In this document: positions 43,901 through 51,817 of the stretch, piece after piece
Layout of the letters: each line of letters starts with the position of its first letter
How positions within the stretch are numbered: the stretch's first letter is position 1
Assembly: GCF_029952445.1 (NCBI RefSeq)
Contig: NZ_JAQPPK010000002.1
Span: forward strand, 1-64,000
Origin: Paenarthrobacter nitroguajacolicus
Lineage (GTDB): Bacteria > Actinomycetota > Actinomycetes > Actinomycetales > Micrococcaceae
Direction of reading: 5' to 3'
DNA length: 64,000 nucleotides
Translations under genes and position numbers: made by a program
Notes under the pieces: generated by a model
Seen by the model: the letters and a program-made list of their open reading frames with translations, nothing else
Told to the model about the DNA's origin: nothing
Databases searched by the model: none

Positions 43901-45447
43901 TTGAGTTCGGGGATCCGGTGGAGGCCATCAACCGGGTTGCCGCGAAGATCAAGGCTGAAAACCTGGCAGACCTCATCATTGTGGAGAACCACGACGGCGC
44001 CGCCTCCGGAACGCCGGAGGGCGCCACACTGGAGCAGGAGGTCGCCGCAGGCGGTCCGTTTGCCAAACTGGTCAACGAAACCACTCCCGATGTAGCGGCC
44101 ATCTTCACCGGCCACACCCACAAGGAATATGCCTGGGACGCTCCGATCCTGGACGCCAACGGCCAGCCCACGGGAAAGACCCGGCCCATCGTACAGACCG
44201 GTAACTACGGCGAAAACGTGGGCAGTGTGACCCTCACGGTAGACACCGCCAGTAAATCCGTCACAGCGTACAAAGCAGCAGTCGTGGACCGGACAACGGA
44301 CACCGCTGAAAGCCTCGTTGCCAGCTACCCCCGGGTTGCGGCAGTGAAAACCATCGTGGACAAGGCCCTGGCCCAGGCCGCCGAGATCGGCAACCAGCCG
44401 GTGGGCGCAGTGACCGCTGATATCACCACCGCTTTCACCCCGGATCCAGCCGGCGGTGCCCCGAAGCGCGACGACCGCGCGAGCGAATCCACGCTGGGAA
44501 ACCTTGTGGCGGACTCCCTGGTGGACACGCTCAAGGCGCCTGAACTGGGCGCGGCGGAGATCGGCGTCGTGAACCCCGGTGGGCTGCGGAACGAGCTCTA
44601 CTACGCACCCGACGGGACCATCACCTACGCGGAGGCGAACGCCGTCCTGCCCTTCGTGAACAACCTCTGGACGACGTCCCTCACAGGCGCGCAGTTCAAG
44701 ACGCTCCTGGAGCAGCAGTGGCAGACCAACCCTGACGGCACTGTACCCAGCCGCCCGTACCAGCAGCTGGGCCTGTCCAAGAACGTCAACTACACCTACG
44801 ACGCCGCCCGCCCGGCAGGCGATCGCATCACCGGAATCTGGGTGAACGGCGCCGTAATGGATCCCGCCAAGCAGTACAGGCTGGGCACCTTCAGCTTCCT
44901 GGCCACCGGCGGCGACAACTTCCGGGTGTTCAAGGAAGGCAGCAACACCAAGGACACCGGCCTGGTGGACCGCGATGCCTGGATCAAGTACCTGCGCGAA
45001 CACAACCCTGTGTCGCCTGACTTTGCGCGCCGATCCGTTGCGGTGGCCAACACCACGGCGGCCGAGGTCAAGCCCGGAGAGGCCATCACTTTGGCTGTCT
45101 CCAAGCTGAATCTCACCTCGATCGGCAGCCCGGCCAACACCTCGCTCAAGGCGGTCTTCACTGACGCCAAAGGTGCTTCCGTAGTGCTCGGGGATGTACC
45201 CGTCACAGCGGGCGCGGCCACGGTGAACCTCAAGGTTCCCGCGGCGGCGGCCCAAGGCGCCGGCACCCTGGTGCTGACCGCCGTCGAAAGCGGAACTGTG
45301 GTGAAGGCCCTGGTAAAGGTGGCCGCGAGCGGCCCCCAGCCGCCCCAGTGCACCGCGCCCACCAAGCCGTCAAAGTGGTACGACATCGTGGGCTGGCTGC
45401 GGTACGCCTTCGCCTGGTTGGAGTACCAGAAGTGCCTGAGGGGCTAA
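40915..45447 (+). CDS. Secreted exonuclease / 5'-nucleotidase fusion
   Basis: A 1510-residue extracellular protein. Signal peptide with cleavage near APAFA-A (residue 30). A lamin-tail-like domain at about 40-160 (VVINEAYLSGGS, FVELYNSS) and an OB-like region come next. An ExeM/NucH-type endonuclease/exonuclease domain spans about 510-830 (LASFNVLNYF, LEEIENS, LIGDFNAYAKEDP, SDHDPVVV). A UshA-like 5'-nucleotidase follows at about 845-1390 (INDFHGRID, SAGDNIG, GNHEFDG, FTGHTHKEY, then NPGGLRNELY). The C-terminal ~120 residues are an Ig-like tail. It probably degrades extracellular DNA and strips phosphate from the nucleotides released (inference). Confidence 0.92.
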   Translation: MHQQHWKTAAGTVLSVGLLAAALTAAPAFAADDPAATTSNSPVVINEAYLSGGSIGAAFKNKFVELYNSSDAPVSLAGWSLQYRSATATTAPTGITPLTGSIPAKGYYLVQGATNSGTSTAPALPTPDVQASGTLNPSGTTGTLVLAKQSTAVSPLPAGSVTGNAAIADLLGYGTSNTFETAAATAPTSNADVKSLNRTNGADTDSNAADFSLSATITPTASNGGTPPTDPEPQPGVKSIAEVQGTGAASPFVGSTLTTRGKVTAVYASGGFNGYYVQTPGTGGDTGGAARTASDALFVYSPTTAAAVQPGDYLELTGAVSEFANQTQLTVEAAGLKKLSEAAPEVKSTPFALPANEAARESLEGMLVSPQGDFTVTDNYSLNQYGEIGLAAGTSPLVQPTAVATYGSPEYAAVVADNALRGIKLDDGASTNFLKDATTKAQQLPYLTTSDPVRVGSPAKFKTDVILGYGNNSWKFQPLTALTPANADSVQPASFTGTRPNGPADVGGTLKLASFNVLNYFPTTGDQLSGCVFYTDRDGNPITVKEGCNARGAANAENFERQQAKIVAAITKSGADVVSLEEIENSAQFGKNRDDALSRLVDALNVKTPGVWDYVRTPANAPPLSDEDMIRTAFIFKKAAAEPVGESIIHNDTVAFASARKPLAQVFKPVGAADDKKFIAIVNHFKSKGSAATPDDTDKGQGASNLARTKQAESLLQFSKDLQASKGTDKVFLIGDFNAYAKEDPINVLTGAGYTDLEVGTGKHSYLFGGMVGSLDHILASPSAAGKVTGTDIWNINSVESVALEYSRYNNNVTNYYAADEFRASDHDPVVVGLNLAPDAPATVDLQFLGINDFHGRIDTNTVLFAGTVEKLRAAAAPGATAFISAGDNIGASLFASSVAKDQPTIDVLNALELQASAVGNHEFDGGWPDLRDRVIAGGTNAKFAYLGANVYQKGTTTPVLPEYKVLDMNGMRVAVIGTVTQEVPSLVTPAGIADLEFGDPVEAINRVAAKIKAENLADLIIVENHDGAASGTPEGATLEQEVAAGGPFAKLVNETTPDVAAIFTGHTHKEYAWDAPILDANGQPTGKTRPIVQTGNYGENVGSVTLTVDTASKSVTAYKAAVVDRTTDTAESLVASYPRVAAVKTIVDKALAQAAEIGNQPVGAVTADITTAFTPDPAGGAPKRDDRASESTLGNLVADSLVDTLKAPELGAAEIGVVNPGGLRNELYYAPDGTITYAEANAVLPFVNNLWTTSLTGAQFKTLLEQQWQTNPDGTVPSRPYQQLGLSKNVNYTYDAARPAGDRITGIWVNGAVMDPAKQYRLGTFSFLATGGDNFRVFKEGSNTKDTGLVDRDAWIKYLREHNPVSPDFARRSVAVANTTAAEVKPGEAITLAVSKLNLTSIGSPANTSLKAVFTDAKGASVVLGDVPVTAGAATVNLKVPAAAAQGAGTLVLTAVESGTVVKALVKVAASGPQPPQCTAPTKPSKWYDIVGWLRYAFAWLEYQKCLRG

Positions 45448-45465
45448 GCACTCCCAGATAAGGCC

Positions 45466-45510
45466 AAAAAAGCAGGGCCCTTCACGTAGCCAGCGTGAAG
45501 GGCCTGCTTT
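45466..45510. terminator. Bidirectional terminator
   Basis: GCAGGGCCCTTCACG (45472-45486) pairs, with one bulge, with CGTGAAGGGCCTGC (45494-45507). A-run before and TTT after allow action on both strands between convergent genes. Confidence 0.8.
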
Positions 45511-45525
45511 ATCGCGCTGGAAAGC

Positions 45526-46986
45526 CTACTTGTCGGCCGGTTCCAGCTCCGCCGTCCGCTCGGCATCGCGCTGCAACTCAGCCTGGAACGCCGCGTAACG
45601 GGCCAGGTGCGTTGGGCGACGCCGGATGATGAGCCACGCAACGCCAAGAATCACGAACCACAAGGGCGTTGCCAGCAAGGCCAGCAGGGTGTCCGGCTGG
45701 GTGGTCAGGGCCCACAGCACGAAGGCAAAGAAGGCAAACACCACCCACACCATCGCCACGCCACCGGGCATCTTGAACGCCGAAGAGTCGTGCAGGTGCG
45801 GCCGGCGCTTCCTGAAGGCCAGGTAGCTGGCAAGGATGATCGACCAGACAAACACGAAACAGACCGCAGACACAGTGGTCACCATGTCAAAGGCCTTGCC
45901 GACGTCCTGGCCGGCGTACATGAGCACGACGCCGGACAGCAGCAGGACGCAGGACAGGAACAGGGCGTTGCGGGGTACTTTGCGGCCGGAGAGCGCGCCG
46001 AACACCTTCGGCGCGTCACCCTCCTGTGCCAGCCCGAAGACCATGCGGGAGGTGGAGTAGATCCCGGAGTTGGCCGAGGACATGGCGGATGTGAGCACCA
46101 CCAGGTTGACGATGGTGGCCGCTGCACCGAGGCCCGCCAGGGAGAACATGGCGATGAAGGGGCTGTGGCCGGCGGCGAACTGCGTCCAGGGGGTCACGGA
46201 CATGAGGATGATCAGCGCACCGACGTAGAAGAGCAGCACGCGGATGGGAATGGAGTTGATGGCCTTGGGGAGGTTCTTCTCGGGGTCCTTGGCTTCAGCA
46301 GCGGTGGTGCCCACCAGTTCGATGCCCACGAACGCGAAGACCGCGATCTGGAAGCCGGCAACAAAGCCCATGAACTCGTTCGGGAAGAAGCCGCCGTGGC
46401 TCCACAGGTTGGTGAAGCTGGCCGGCCCTGCGTCGGACTGGAAGCCGCTGAAGATCATGAACAGGCCAACGATGATGAGCGCTGCGATGGCCACGATCTT
46501 GATGAGCGCGAACCAGAATTCGGTTTCGCCGAAGGCCTTCACGGTTGCCAGGTTCAGAAGCAGGAGGATGCCGATGGTGATCAGTCCCGGTACCCACAAG
46601 GGAAGGGAGGGCCATAGCTCCTGGGAATACCCGGCGATGGCGATCACGTCGGCGATGCCGGTGATGACCCAGCAGAACCAGTAGGTCCAGCCGGTGAAGA
46701 ACCCGGCCCAAGGGCCCAGGAGGTCGGCGGCGAAGTCGCTGAAGGACTTGTAATTCAGGTTGCTCAGGAGCAGTTCGCCCATTGCCCGCATGACGAAGAA
46801 CAGCATGAAGCCGATGATCATGTACACGAAAATGACCGACGGGCCGGCCGCGGAGATGGTTTTGCCCGAGCCCATGAAGAGGCCGGTGCCAATCGCTCCG
46901 CCGATGGCGATGAGCTGGATGTGGCGGTTGCTGAGCTGGCGTTCGAGATGTGGTGAATCGGTGCCGGTGGTGGGATGAATCGTCAA
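45526..46986 (-). CDS. cycA: CycA-type D-serine/D-alanine/glycine permease
   Basis: A 486-residue APC-superfamily permease with 12 helices. The start of helix 1 is the typical NRHIQLIAIGGAIGTGLFMGSG, followed by ELLLSNLNYKSFSDFAADLLGPWAGF, GIELVGTTAAEAKDPEKNLP and ANSGIYSTSRMVFGLAQEGDAPK, all as in CycA. The start is TTG at 46986 with GGAG 4 nt upstream; the frame upstream runs through the riboswitch and is rejected. The tandem glycine riboswitch in the leader supports glycine as a substrate or signal. Confidence 0.9.
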   Translation of the reverse strand: MTIHPTTGTDSPHLERQLSNRHIQLIAIGGAIGTGLFMGSGKTISAAGPSVIFVYMIIGFMLFFVMRAMGELLLSNLNYKSFSDFAADLLGPWAGFFTGWTYWFCWVITGIADVIAIAGYSQELWPSLPLWVPGLITIGILLLLNLATVKAFGETEFWFALIKIVAIAALIIVGLFMIFSGFQSDAGPASFTNLWSHGGFFPNEFMGFVAGFQIAVFAFVGIELVGTTAAEAKDPEKNLPKAINSIPIRVLLFYVGALIILMSVTPWTQFAAGHSPFIAMFSLAGLGAAATIVNLVVLTSAMSSANSGIYSTSRMVFGLAQEGDAPKVFGALSGRKVPRNALFLSCVLLLSGVVLMYAGQDVGKAFDMVTTVSAVCFVFVWSIILASYLAFRKRRPHLHDSSAFKMPGGVAMVWVVFAFFAFVLWALTTQPDTLLALLATPLWFVILGVAWLIIRRRPTHLARYAAFQAELQRDAERTAELEPADK

Positions 46987-47222
46987 AGGAACTCCGTCGT
47001 TCAGGCGGCACAGGGTGCCACATTGATTCGGGTTCCTCCCCGCTCTGTACGTGGACCTGAGAGTTTCCGCAGGCATGGGCCTGCTTGCACCTTCGGTGAG
47101 TCCGGTGGCCGGACTGCTTTCCAGAGTTGCCTCGCCGCGGCGGTACATGGGCCTGAGAGATTCCTGGGGAGGGTTTGCTCCTACGGCGCCTGACGAAATG
47201 TACCCGGCAGGACTCTCCCGCC
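46987..47222 (-). promoter_or_regulatory. Tandem glycine riboswitch upstream of cycA
   Basis: Two glycine aptamers on the minus strand. Aptamer 1 (about 47221-47140) has GGGAGAGTCC, the core CCGTAGGAGCAAACC and the closing CTCTCAGGCCCATGTACCG. Aptamer 2 (about 47131-47046) has GGCAACTCTGGAAAGC, CCGAAGGTGCAAGC and AACTCTCAGGTCCACGTAC. A 60-nt expression platform follows in which GGAAC near 47036 could pair with GTTCC just before the TTG start and hide the ribosome site (inference). No intrinsic terminator is obvious. The 47223-47303 stretch holds no clear gene. Confidence 0.92.
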
Positions 47223-47303
47223 GCAGATCAAAAGCGCGCACACCCAACGGGTGATGCAGCTCACACAGTAACGAAGGCTGGCAAGTGACGCAAGCCCGCG
47301 TCC

Positions 47304-49241
47304 TTAGAGACCCAGAATGCTTCTCGCGATCTCGTCGGCATCCCGAAGGGTCCGCTGGCCGCTGGCATAGGCGGGCCCGGAGCGCGGACGGGCCTCCGCC
47401 GCGATGGCGTTGCCCCACTGCGAAGAGGACAACTGCAGGCCCAGGACGTACATGTTTTCCGTGATCGAACCATTGGCGGCCAGGGGGCGGTACGGGTGTG
47501 GCTCGACGTCCAGGCCCGTGGTCTGCATGGGTGTGCCCTCCACGCTCATCATGATCTTGGTCCGCACCAGGCCATCAGCCATGAGCTGTTCGAGGAGGGG
47601 CGAAATGTTGATGCCAACCCTGTTCGCCGGCGACATCGCCTCAATGAGGGTCGGCGCCTCCACGGGCGCGTCGTGAACCCAGGGCGAGGCGGCCCGGAAC
47701 ACCTTGGCGCCACGGTCCACGCTGAATTTGGGGTCCGGTCCAACAAAACTCACGACGCCGGCACGCGCCAACGCGGCCAACTGCTCCGAACGCAGGGCCG
47801 GAGGTCCGCTGGCCAGTCCTTCGACGAACGATTCGAACCAGCCACGCAATCCTGCCAGCCACGACTCGTCCGTGATGCCGCCATCGGCTACGACGGTCTT
47901 GAGGATGGCCCGGCCGGTGTGCAGGGCTCCGATAGCCATTTTCACGGGGTCCGCTTCACCGAGCGCCGAACGCCGCGCGTCGTCATCCAGATACGCGGTG
48001 ATCGCGGCGTCCAAGTCACGCCGTGACGCGAAGGTACGCCCCGCCAAGGGTGCCGCGAGTCCCCGCAGGTTCAACCGGCGTGAAGCCACCACGTGCTTTT
48101 CAACGAGGACTTCCACGTCGCTTTCCCAGTTCGCCGTGGTGTGGGCATGCGGCTGGAGAGCGTCCTCGAGATCGGCCAAAAACTGTGCCGGATCCTTGAT
48201 CGCCGCAGGCTGGGAGCGGGAAAGCGTTGAGTAGTAAGCCCACAACGCGTCCCGATGCAGCAACGGCCAAAGGTCGTGGTCGAAACCGGGCTGGATGTCC
48301 GCGGCCCGGAAGCGGACAACCGCGTCCTCCGTCAGGTACCGCATGGTGATACTGCGTGGGTAGTAGCCGTCCAATCCCGCCTTGGCCCGGTACGGGGTAC
48401 CCCTGCGGGAAGCCGCGATGATCCTGGGCTCACGGCCGGATGCCTTGTACTCCAGCACCCCTGCACCTGGCGCCCCGGTTTCGACGAACTTGCCGCCGCG
48501 ACCCTCGGTCAGCTGGCCCATGACGTCGAAAAAGTTCAAGCCCATGCCGCGGACAAGAACTGGTTGGCTGTCCGGAACCGCCTGCCAGTCCACGTCGGCA
48601 GGAGGTGCCGGCGGAAAGTACAGAAGGCCCAACTCGTCAGCGGCACGCTTGAAGGATTTCTGCTCCGGATTCAGCCGGGATTCAATGTGCCCCAACGCCA
48701 GCACCACGGAATCCACGGTGAGCGTCGCGCCGTCGACAAGCTCGACGTCGAACATCCCGTCAACCGGCCGCGCAGCCACGGCGAGCGTTTCATGGAAGGT
48801 GACCTCGACGCCGTCGGGCATCCGTTCCAGCAGCTCCGCCAGGGTCTGCCGCAAGTATCGGCCGTAGAGCGCTCGGCTGGGGAAGTCGTGGGAATCCAGG
48901 GTGGCCAGCTCGGCTTTTTCGGCGTCGTTCAGGCCAACGCCATCCCGACGCCGGGCCTCGCGCCACTGATCGAAGGAAGTCCCCGCCAGCGGCGTTGCGA
49001 GCCGGGGGTCTTCAGGGATCAAAGTGGGATAGAAAGACTGGGTGTTCATCAGGTACAGGCGCGACTGCTCCGGCTGCCACACGTGGCCCGAACCGGCGGG
49101 GAACGGATCCACAACATGGATGTGGAGGGTGGTTCCCGGGGTGCTCTCCGCAGCCCAATTCGCGAGCAACCGTTCAAGGACACTGGTGCCCCGGGGGCCG
49201 GCCCCCAGCAGGGCAACACGGTTGGTTTGCGATTTAGCCAC
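47304..49241 (-). CDS. FAD/NAD(P)-binding protein
   Basis: A 645-residue flavoprotein-like enzyme. The N-terminal dinucleotide motif is VALLGAGPRGTSVLERL, followed by DPFPAGSGHVWQPEQS, SFYPTLIPED, the second motif VDSVVLALGHIES, and a C-terminal INISPLLEQLMADGL...MYVLGLQLSSSQW. This fits the FAD-NAD(P)-binding family (HI0933/NAD_binding_9 type), whose substrates are largely unknown. Start is GTG 49241, preceded by TAGGCT at 5 nt, which suggests a leaderless transcript. A reading frame open far upstream overlaps the peptidase gene antisense and is not real. Confidence 0.85.
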   Translation of the reverse strand: MAKSQTNRVALLGAGPRGTSVLERLLANWAAESTPGTTLHIHVVDPFPAGSGHVWQPEQSRLYLMNTQSFYPTLIPEDPRLATPLAGTSFDQWREARRRDGVGLNDAEKAELATLDSHDFPSRALYGRYLRQTLAELLERMPDGVEVTFHETLAVAARPVDGMFDVELVDGATLTVDSVVLALGHIESRLNPEQKSFKRAADELGLLYFPPAPPADVDWQAVPDSQPVLVRGMGLNFFDVMGQLTEGRGGKFVETGAPGAGVLEYKASGREPRIIAASRRGTPYRAKAGLDGYYPRSITMRYLTEDAVVRFRAADIQPGFDHDLWPLLHRDALWAYYSTLSRSQPAAIKDPAQFLADLEDALQPHAHTTANWESDVEVLVEKHVVASRRLNLRGLAAPLAGRTFASRRDLDAAITAYLDDDARRSALGEADPVKMAIGALHTGRAILKTVVADGGITDESWLAGLRGWFESFVEGLASGPPALRSEQLAALARAGVVSFVGPDPKFSVDRGAKVFRAASPWVHDAPVEAPTLIEAMSPANRVGINISPLLEQLMADGLVRTKIMMSVEGTPMQTTGLDVEPHPYRPLAANGSITENMYVLGLQLSSSQWGNAIAAEARPRSGPAYASGQRTLRDADEIARSILGL

Positions 49242-49301
49242 GCTCCAGCCTAACTTCTGCGTGACTTGCTTACCGTCGAACTGTGTTGCTTGGATGGGGC
49301 G

Positions 49302-51551
49302 ATGACCACCACAGCAGCTGATCAGTCGCCACGTTCCGAGAACGACACCGCGCCAACTTCCGGGCCGCGCCATGCGGCGGAGTCCGCGCCTGAGCCCACG
49401 GACGAAAACGCCTGGCTTGAAGACATCCACGGCGAAGAACAGCTGGCCTGGGTGCGGGAACAAAACGCCCGCACCGAAGAGCTGCTGGAAGACGCCGACT
49501 ACGCGGTAGTCGAGTCCGGCATCCTGGAAGTCCTCGACTCCACGGACCGGATCGCCATGGTCAACAAGCGCGGCGATTTCTACTACAACTTTTGGAAGGA
49601 CCAGGAGCACCCCAAGGGCCTCTGGCGGCGCACCACCTGGGAGAGTTACCTCACCGAGGATCCAGAGTGGGATGTACTGCTCGACATCGACGCCCTCGCT
49701 GCTGCCGAAGGCGTCGAATGGGTCTTCCACGGGGCTGGATTCCTCCGCCCCGCGGACGACTCGGAGTACCGCCTGGCCATGGTTTCGCTCTCCCCCGACG
49801 GCGGTGACGCCGACCGCCACCGCGAGTTCGACGTCGAATCGCGCACCTTCGTGGACCCGGCAGCCGGTGGCTTCGACATCCCAACCGCCAAGGGCAACAT
49901 CAGCTGGCTCGATGCCGACACCTTGCTCGTGTCCAGCACAGCCGAGGGCCTGCCCGCGACGTCGTCCTCCTACGCACGGACCGGCGTCAAGCTTCACAGG
50001 GGCCAGTCGCTCGCGGACGCCGAACGGCTCTTCGAGATTCCTGAAAACCACATGCTGGCCATGGTGGCGCACGACTCCACTCCCGGGTTCGAGCGGACAT
50101 TCGCCGTGGACTACATCGACTTCTACAACCGCAGTACGTGGCTCCTGCGCGACGACTCGTGGGTGGCCGTTGACGTGCCCACCGACGTCAACATCAGCGT
50201 CCACCGGGATTGGCTGCTTTTCCGGCCCCAGGGTGACTGGGAGGTAGCCGGCGAGGTCCATCCTGCCGGTTCCCTGCTGGCCGCGGATTTCGAAAGCTAC
50301 TTGGCGGGTTCACGTGACCTGCTGGTTCTGTTCACCCCTGATGCGCGCACGTCCCTGCAGTCCTGGAGCTGGACCAAGGACTACCTGCTGCTGAACCTCC
50401 TGCGGGATGTTTCCTCTGAGATCCGCGTGCTGGACCCATCAATCGTGGATGCCGGCGGAGCGTGGGCATCCACGGTCTTGAATGCCTGCCCTCCCCTGCA
50501 CGACGTCAACGCGTACGCCGTGGACGATGAAGACATCTCTGATTCGGGCGCCGGGAACGACTTCTGGCTGGTAGCCACGGGCTTCACGACGCCCACCACC
50601 CTGACCCGGGGAACGCTTTCTGCTCCATCGTCCGGCGCCGAGGCCGGCGGCGTTGCGAGCGAACACGCAGTGGTGAAGCGGTCGCCGTCGTTCTTCAACG
50701 AAGCCGGCTACGAAGTCCAACAGCACTTCGCGGTTTCCGAGGACGGAACCAAGGTTCCCTACTTCCAGGTTGCGTCCAAGGACCTGGTGCTCGACGGCGA
50801 GAACCCCACCCAGCTTTCCGGCTACGGCGGATTCGAGGTGTCCCGGACTCCGGCGTACAGCGGGACCATTGGGCGGGCCTGGTTGGAGCGACGCACCGTG
50901 GGTACATCGTCCGACGACGGCGCTGCCGCGCACTCACGCGGTGGCGTCTACGTTGTGGCCAACATCCGCGGCGGCGGCGAGTACGGCCCCTCATGGCACC
51001 GGGCGGCGCTCCAGGAGAACCGGCACCGCGCCTACGAGGACTTCGCCGCCGTAGCCCGTGACCTGATCTCGCGGGGCGTCACGAGCCGCCGCAGGCTGGG
51101 TTGCGTGGGCGGCTCCAACGGAGGCCTCCTGGTGGGCAACATGCTGACCCAATACCCGGAACTGTTCGGTGCCGTGTCCTGTGGTGTGCCGCTCTTGGAC
51201 ATGCGCCGCTACACCAAGCTCTCTGCTGGTTACTCGTGGATCGCCGAATATGGCGACCCGGACGTTCCGGCGCAGTGGGACTTCATCCGCACCTTCTCGC
51301 CCTACCACCTGCTTCGGGATGGCGTGGAGTACCCGGAGACCTTCATCTGGACCGCCACTTCCGACGACCGGGTAGGGCCGGTACAGGCCCGGAAGATGGC
51401 CGCCCGGATGCAGGCCATGGGGATTCCGAACGTCTGGTTCCATGAAGCCTTGGAAGGTGGGCACGCCGGAGCTTCGGACAACCGGCAGGCCGCAGCACTG
51501 CAGGCCCGGAGCAACCACTTCCTGTGGCTTTCGCTGGCCGGGAGCAACTGA
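49302..51551 (+). CDS. Prolyl oligopeptidase family serine peptidase (S9)
   Basis: A 749-residue cytosolic-type oligopeptidase with an N-terminal beta-propeller and a C-terminal alpha/beta-hydrolase domain. The nucleophile is S605 in GGSNGG, the acid is D688 or D689 in TSDDRVGP, and the base is H721 in EGGHAG. Family segments include WLEDIHGEEQLAWVREQN near the N-terminus and VVANIRGGGEYGPSWH. ATG 49302 is chosen (MTTTAADQSP); the frame upstream to 49266 has no ribosome site. It is divergent from the flavoprotein gene, 60 bp away. Confidence 0.93.
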   Translation: MTTTAADQSPRSENDTAPTSGPRHAAESAPEPTDENAWLEDIHGEEQLAWVREQNARTEELLEDADYAVVESGILEVLDSTDRIAMVNKRGDFYYNFWKDQEHPKGLWRRTTWESYLTEDPEWDVLLDIDALAAAEGVEWVFHGAGFLRPADDSEYRLAMVSLSPDGGDADRHREFDVESRTFVDPAAGGFDIPTAKGNISWLDADTLLVSSTAEGLPATSSSYARTGVKLHRGQSLADAERLFEIPENHMLAMVAHDSTPGFERTFAVDYIDFYNRSTWLLRDDSWVAVDVPTDVNISVHRDWLLFRPQGDWEVAGEVHPAGSLLAADFESYLAGSRDLLVLFTPDARTSLQSWSWTKDYLLLNLLRDVSSEIRVLDPSIVDAGGAWASTVLNACPPLHDVNAYAVDDEDISDSGAGNDFWLVATGFTTPTTLTRGTLSAPSSGAEAGGVASEHAVVKRSPSFFNEAGYEVQQHFAVSEDGTKVPYFQVASKDLVLDGENPTQLSGYGGFEVSRTPAYSGTIGRAWLERRTVGTSSDDGAAAHSRGGVYVVANIRGGGEYGPSWHRAALQENRHRAYEDFAAVARDLISRGVTSRRRLGCVGGSNGGLLVGNMLTQYPELFGAVSCGVPLLDMRRYTKLSAGYSWIAEYGDPDVPAQWDFIRTFSPYHLLRDGVEYPETFIWTATSDDRVGPVQARKMAARMQAMGIPNVWFHEALEGGHAGASDNRQAAALQARSNHFLWLSLAGSN

Positions 51552-51563
51552 CCAACAGCTGTT

Positions 51564-51593
51564 TTGCGCTGGACGGCAGGTTCTGCGTATCCT
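51564..51593 (+). promoter_or_regulatory. Probable promoter of tRNA-Ser(GCT)
   Basis: TTGCGC (51564-51569), 18-bp spacer and TATCCT (51588-51593), about 22 bp before the tRNA. Confidence 0.45.
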
Positions 51594-51615
51594 TGGTGGG
51601 CTAGCAATAGCGATT

Positions 51616-51703
51616 GGAGACGTGCCAGAGCGGCCGAATGGGCTTCACTGCTAATGAAGTGTGGGGCACAACTCCACCGGGGGTTCAAATCCCCCCGTCT
51701 CCG
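51616..51703 (+). tRNA. tRNA-Ser (anticodon GCT)
   Basis: An 88-nt class II tRNA. Acceptor stem GGAGACG (51616-51622) pairs with CGTCTCC (51696-51702). Anticodon stem CTTCA/TGAAG with loop CTGCTAA gives GCT (51650-51652), reading AGC/AGU. CCA is not encoded. Confidence 0.97.
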
Positions 51704-51709
51704 CGAATT

Positions 51710-51737
51710 GGTCCCGGTTTTCGAACCGGGACCTTTT
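51710..51737 (+). terminator. Terminator after tRNA-Ser(GCT), UUCG loop
   Basis: GGTCCCGGTT (51710-51719) pairs perfectly with AACCGGGACC (51724-51733) around a TTCG tetraloop, followed by TTTT. Confidence 0.88.
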
Positions 51738-51761
51738 GCGTTTAAAGCGCGGTGTTTGGGA

Positions 51762-51817
51762 CTTGGCTCAGGGGCGCTTGGCGCCGGTGAGCTTGGCTCA
51801 GGGGCGCTTGGCGCCGG
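51762..51817. repeat. Two copies of a 26-bp unit with 30-bp period at the MFS 3' end
   Basis: An identical 26-bp stretch (starting CTTGGCTCAGGGG, ending GGCGCCGG) occurs at 51762-51787 and 51792-51817. The second copy contains the last codons and stop of the MFS gene; the first lies just beyond the stop. Each copy holds a GGCGC-TTG-GCGCC hairpin. Confidence 0.85.

Noticed and set aside
46987..47418. Upstream extension of the permease frame
   Set aside because: It runs through the glycine riboswitch; the permease homology begins after TTG 46986.
49242..50261. N-terminal extension of the FAD/NAD(P)-binding protein frame
   Set aside because: The extra ~340 codons are antisense to the prolyl oligopeptidase gene. 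The protein homology starts at GTG 49241.
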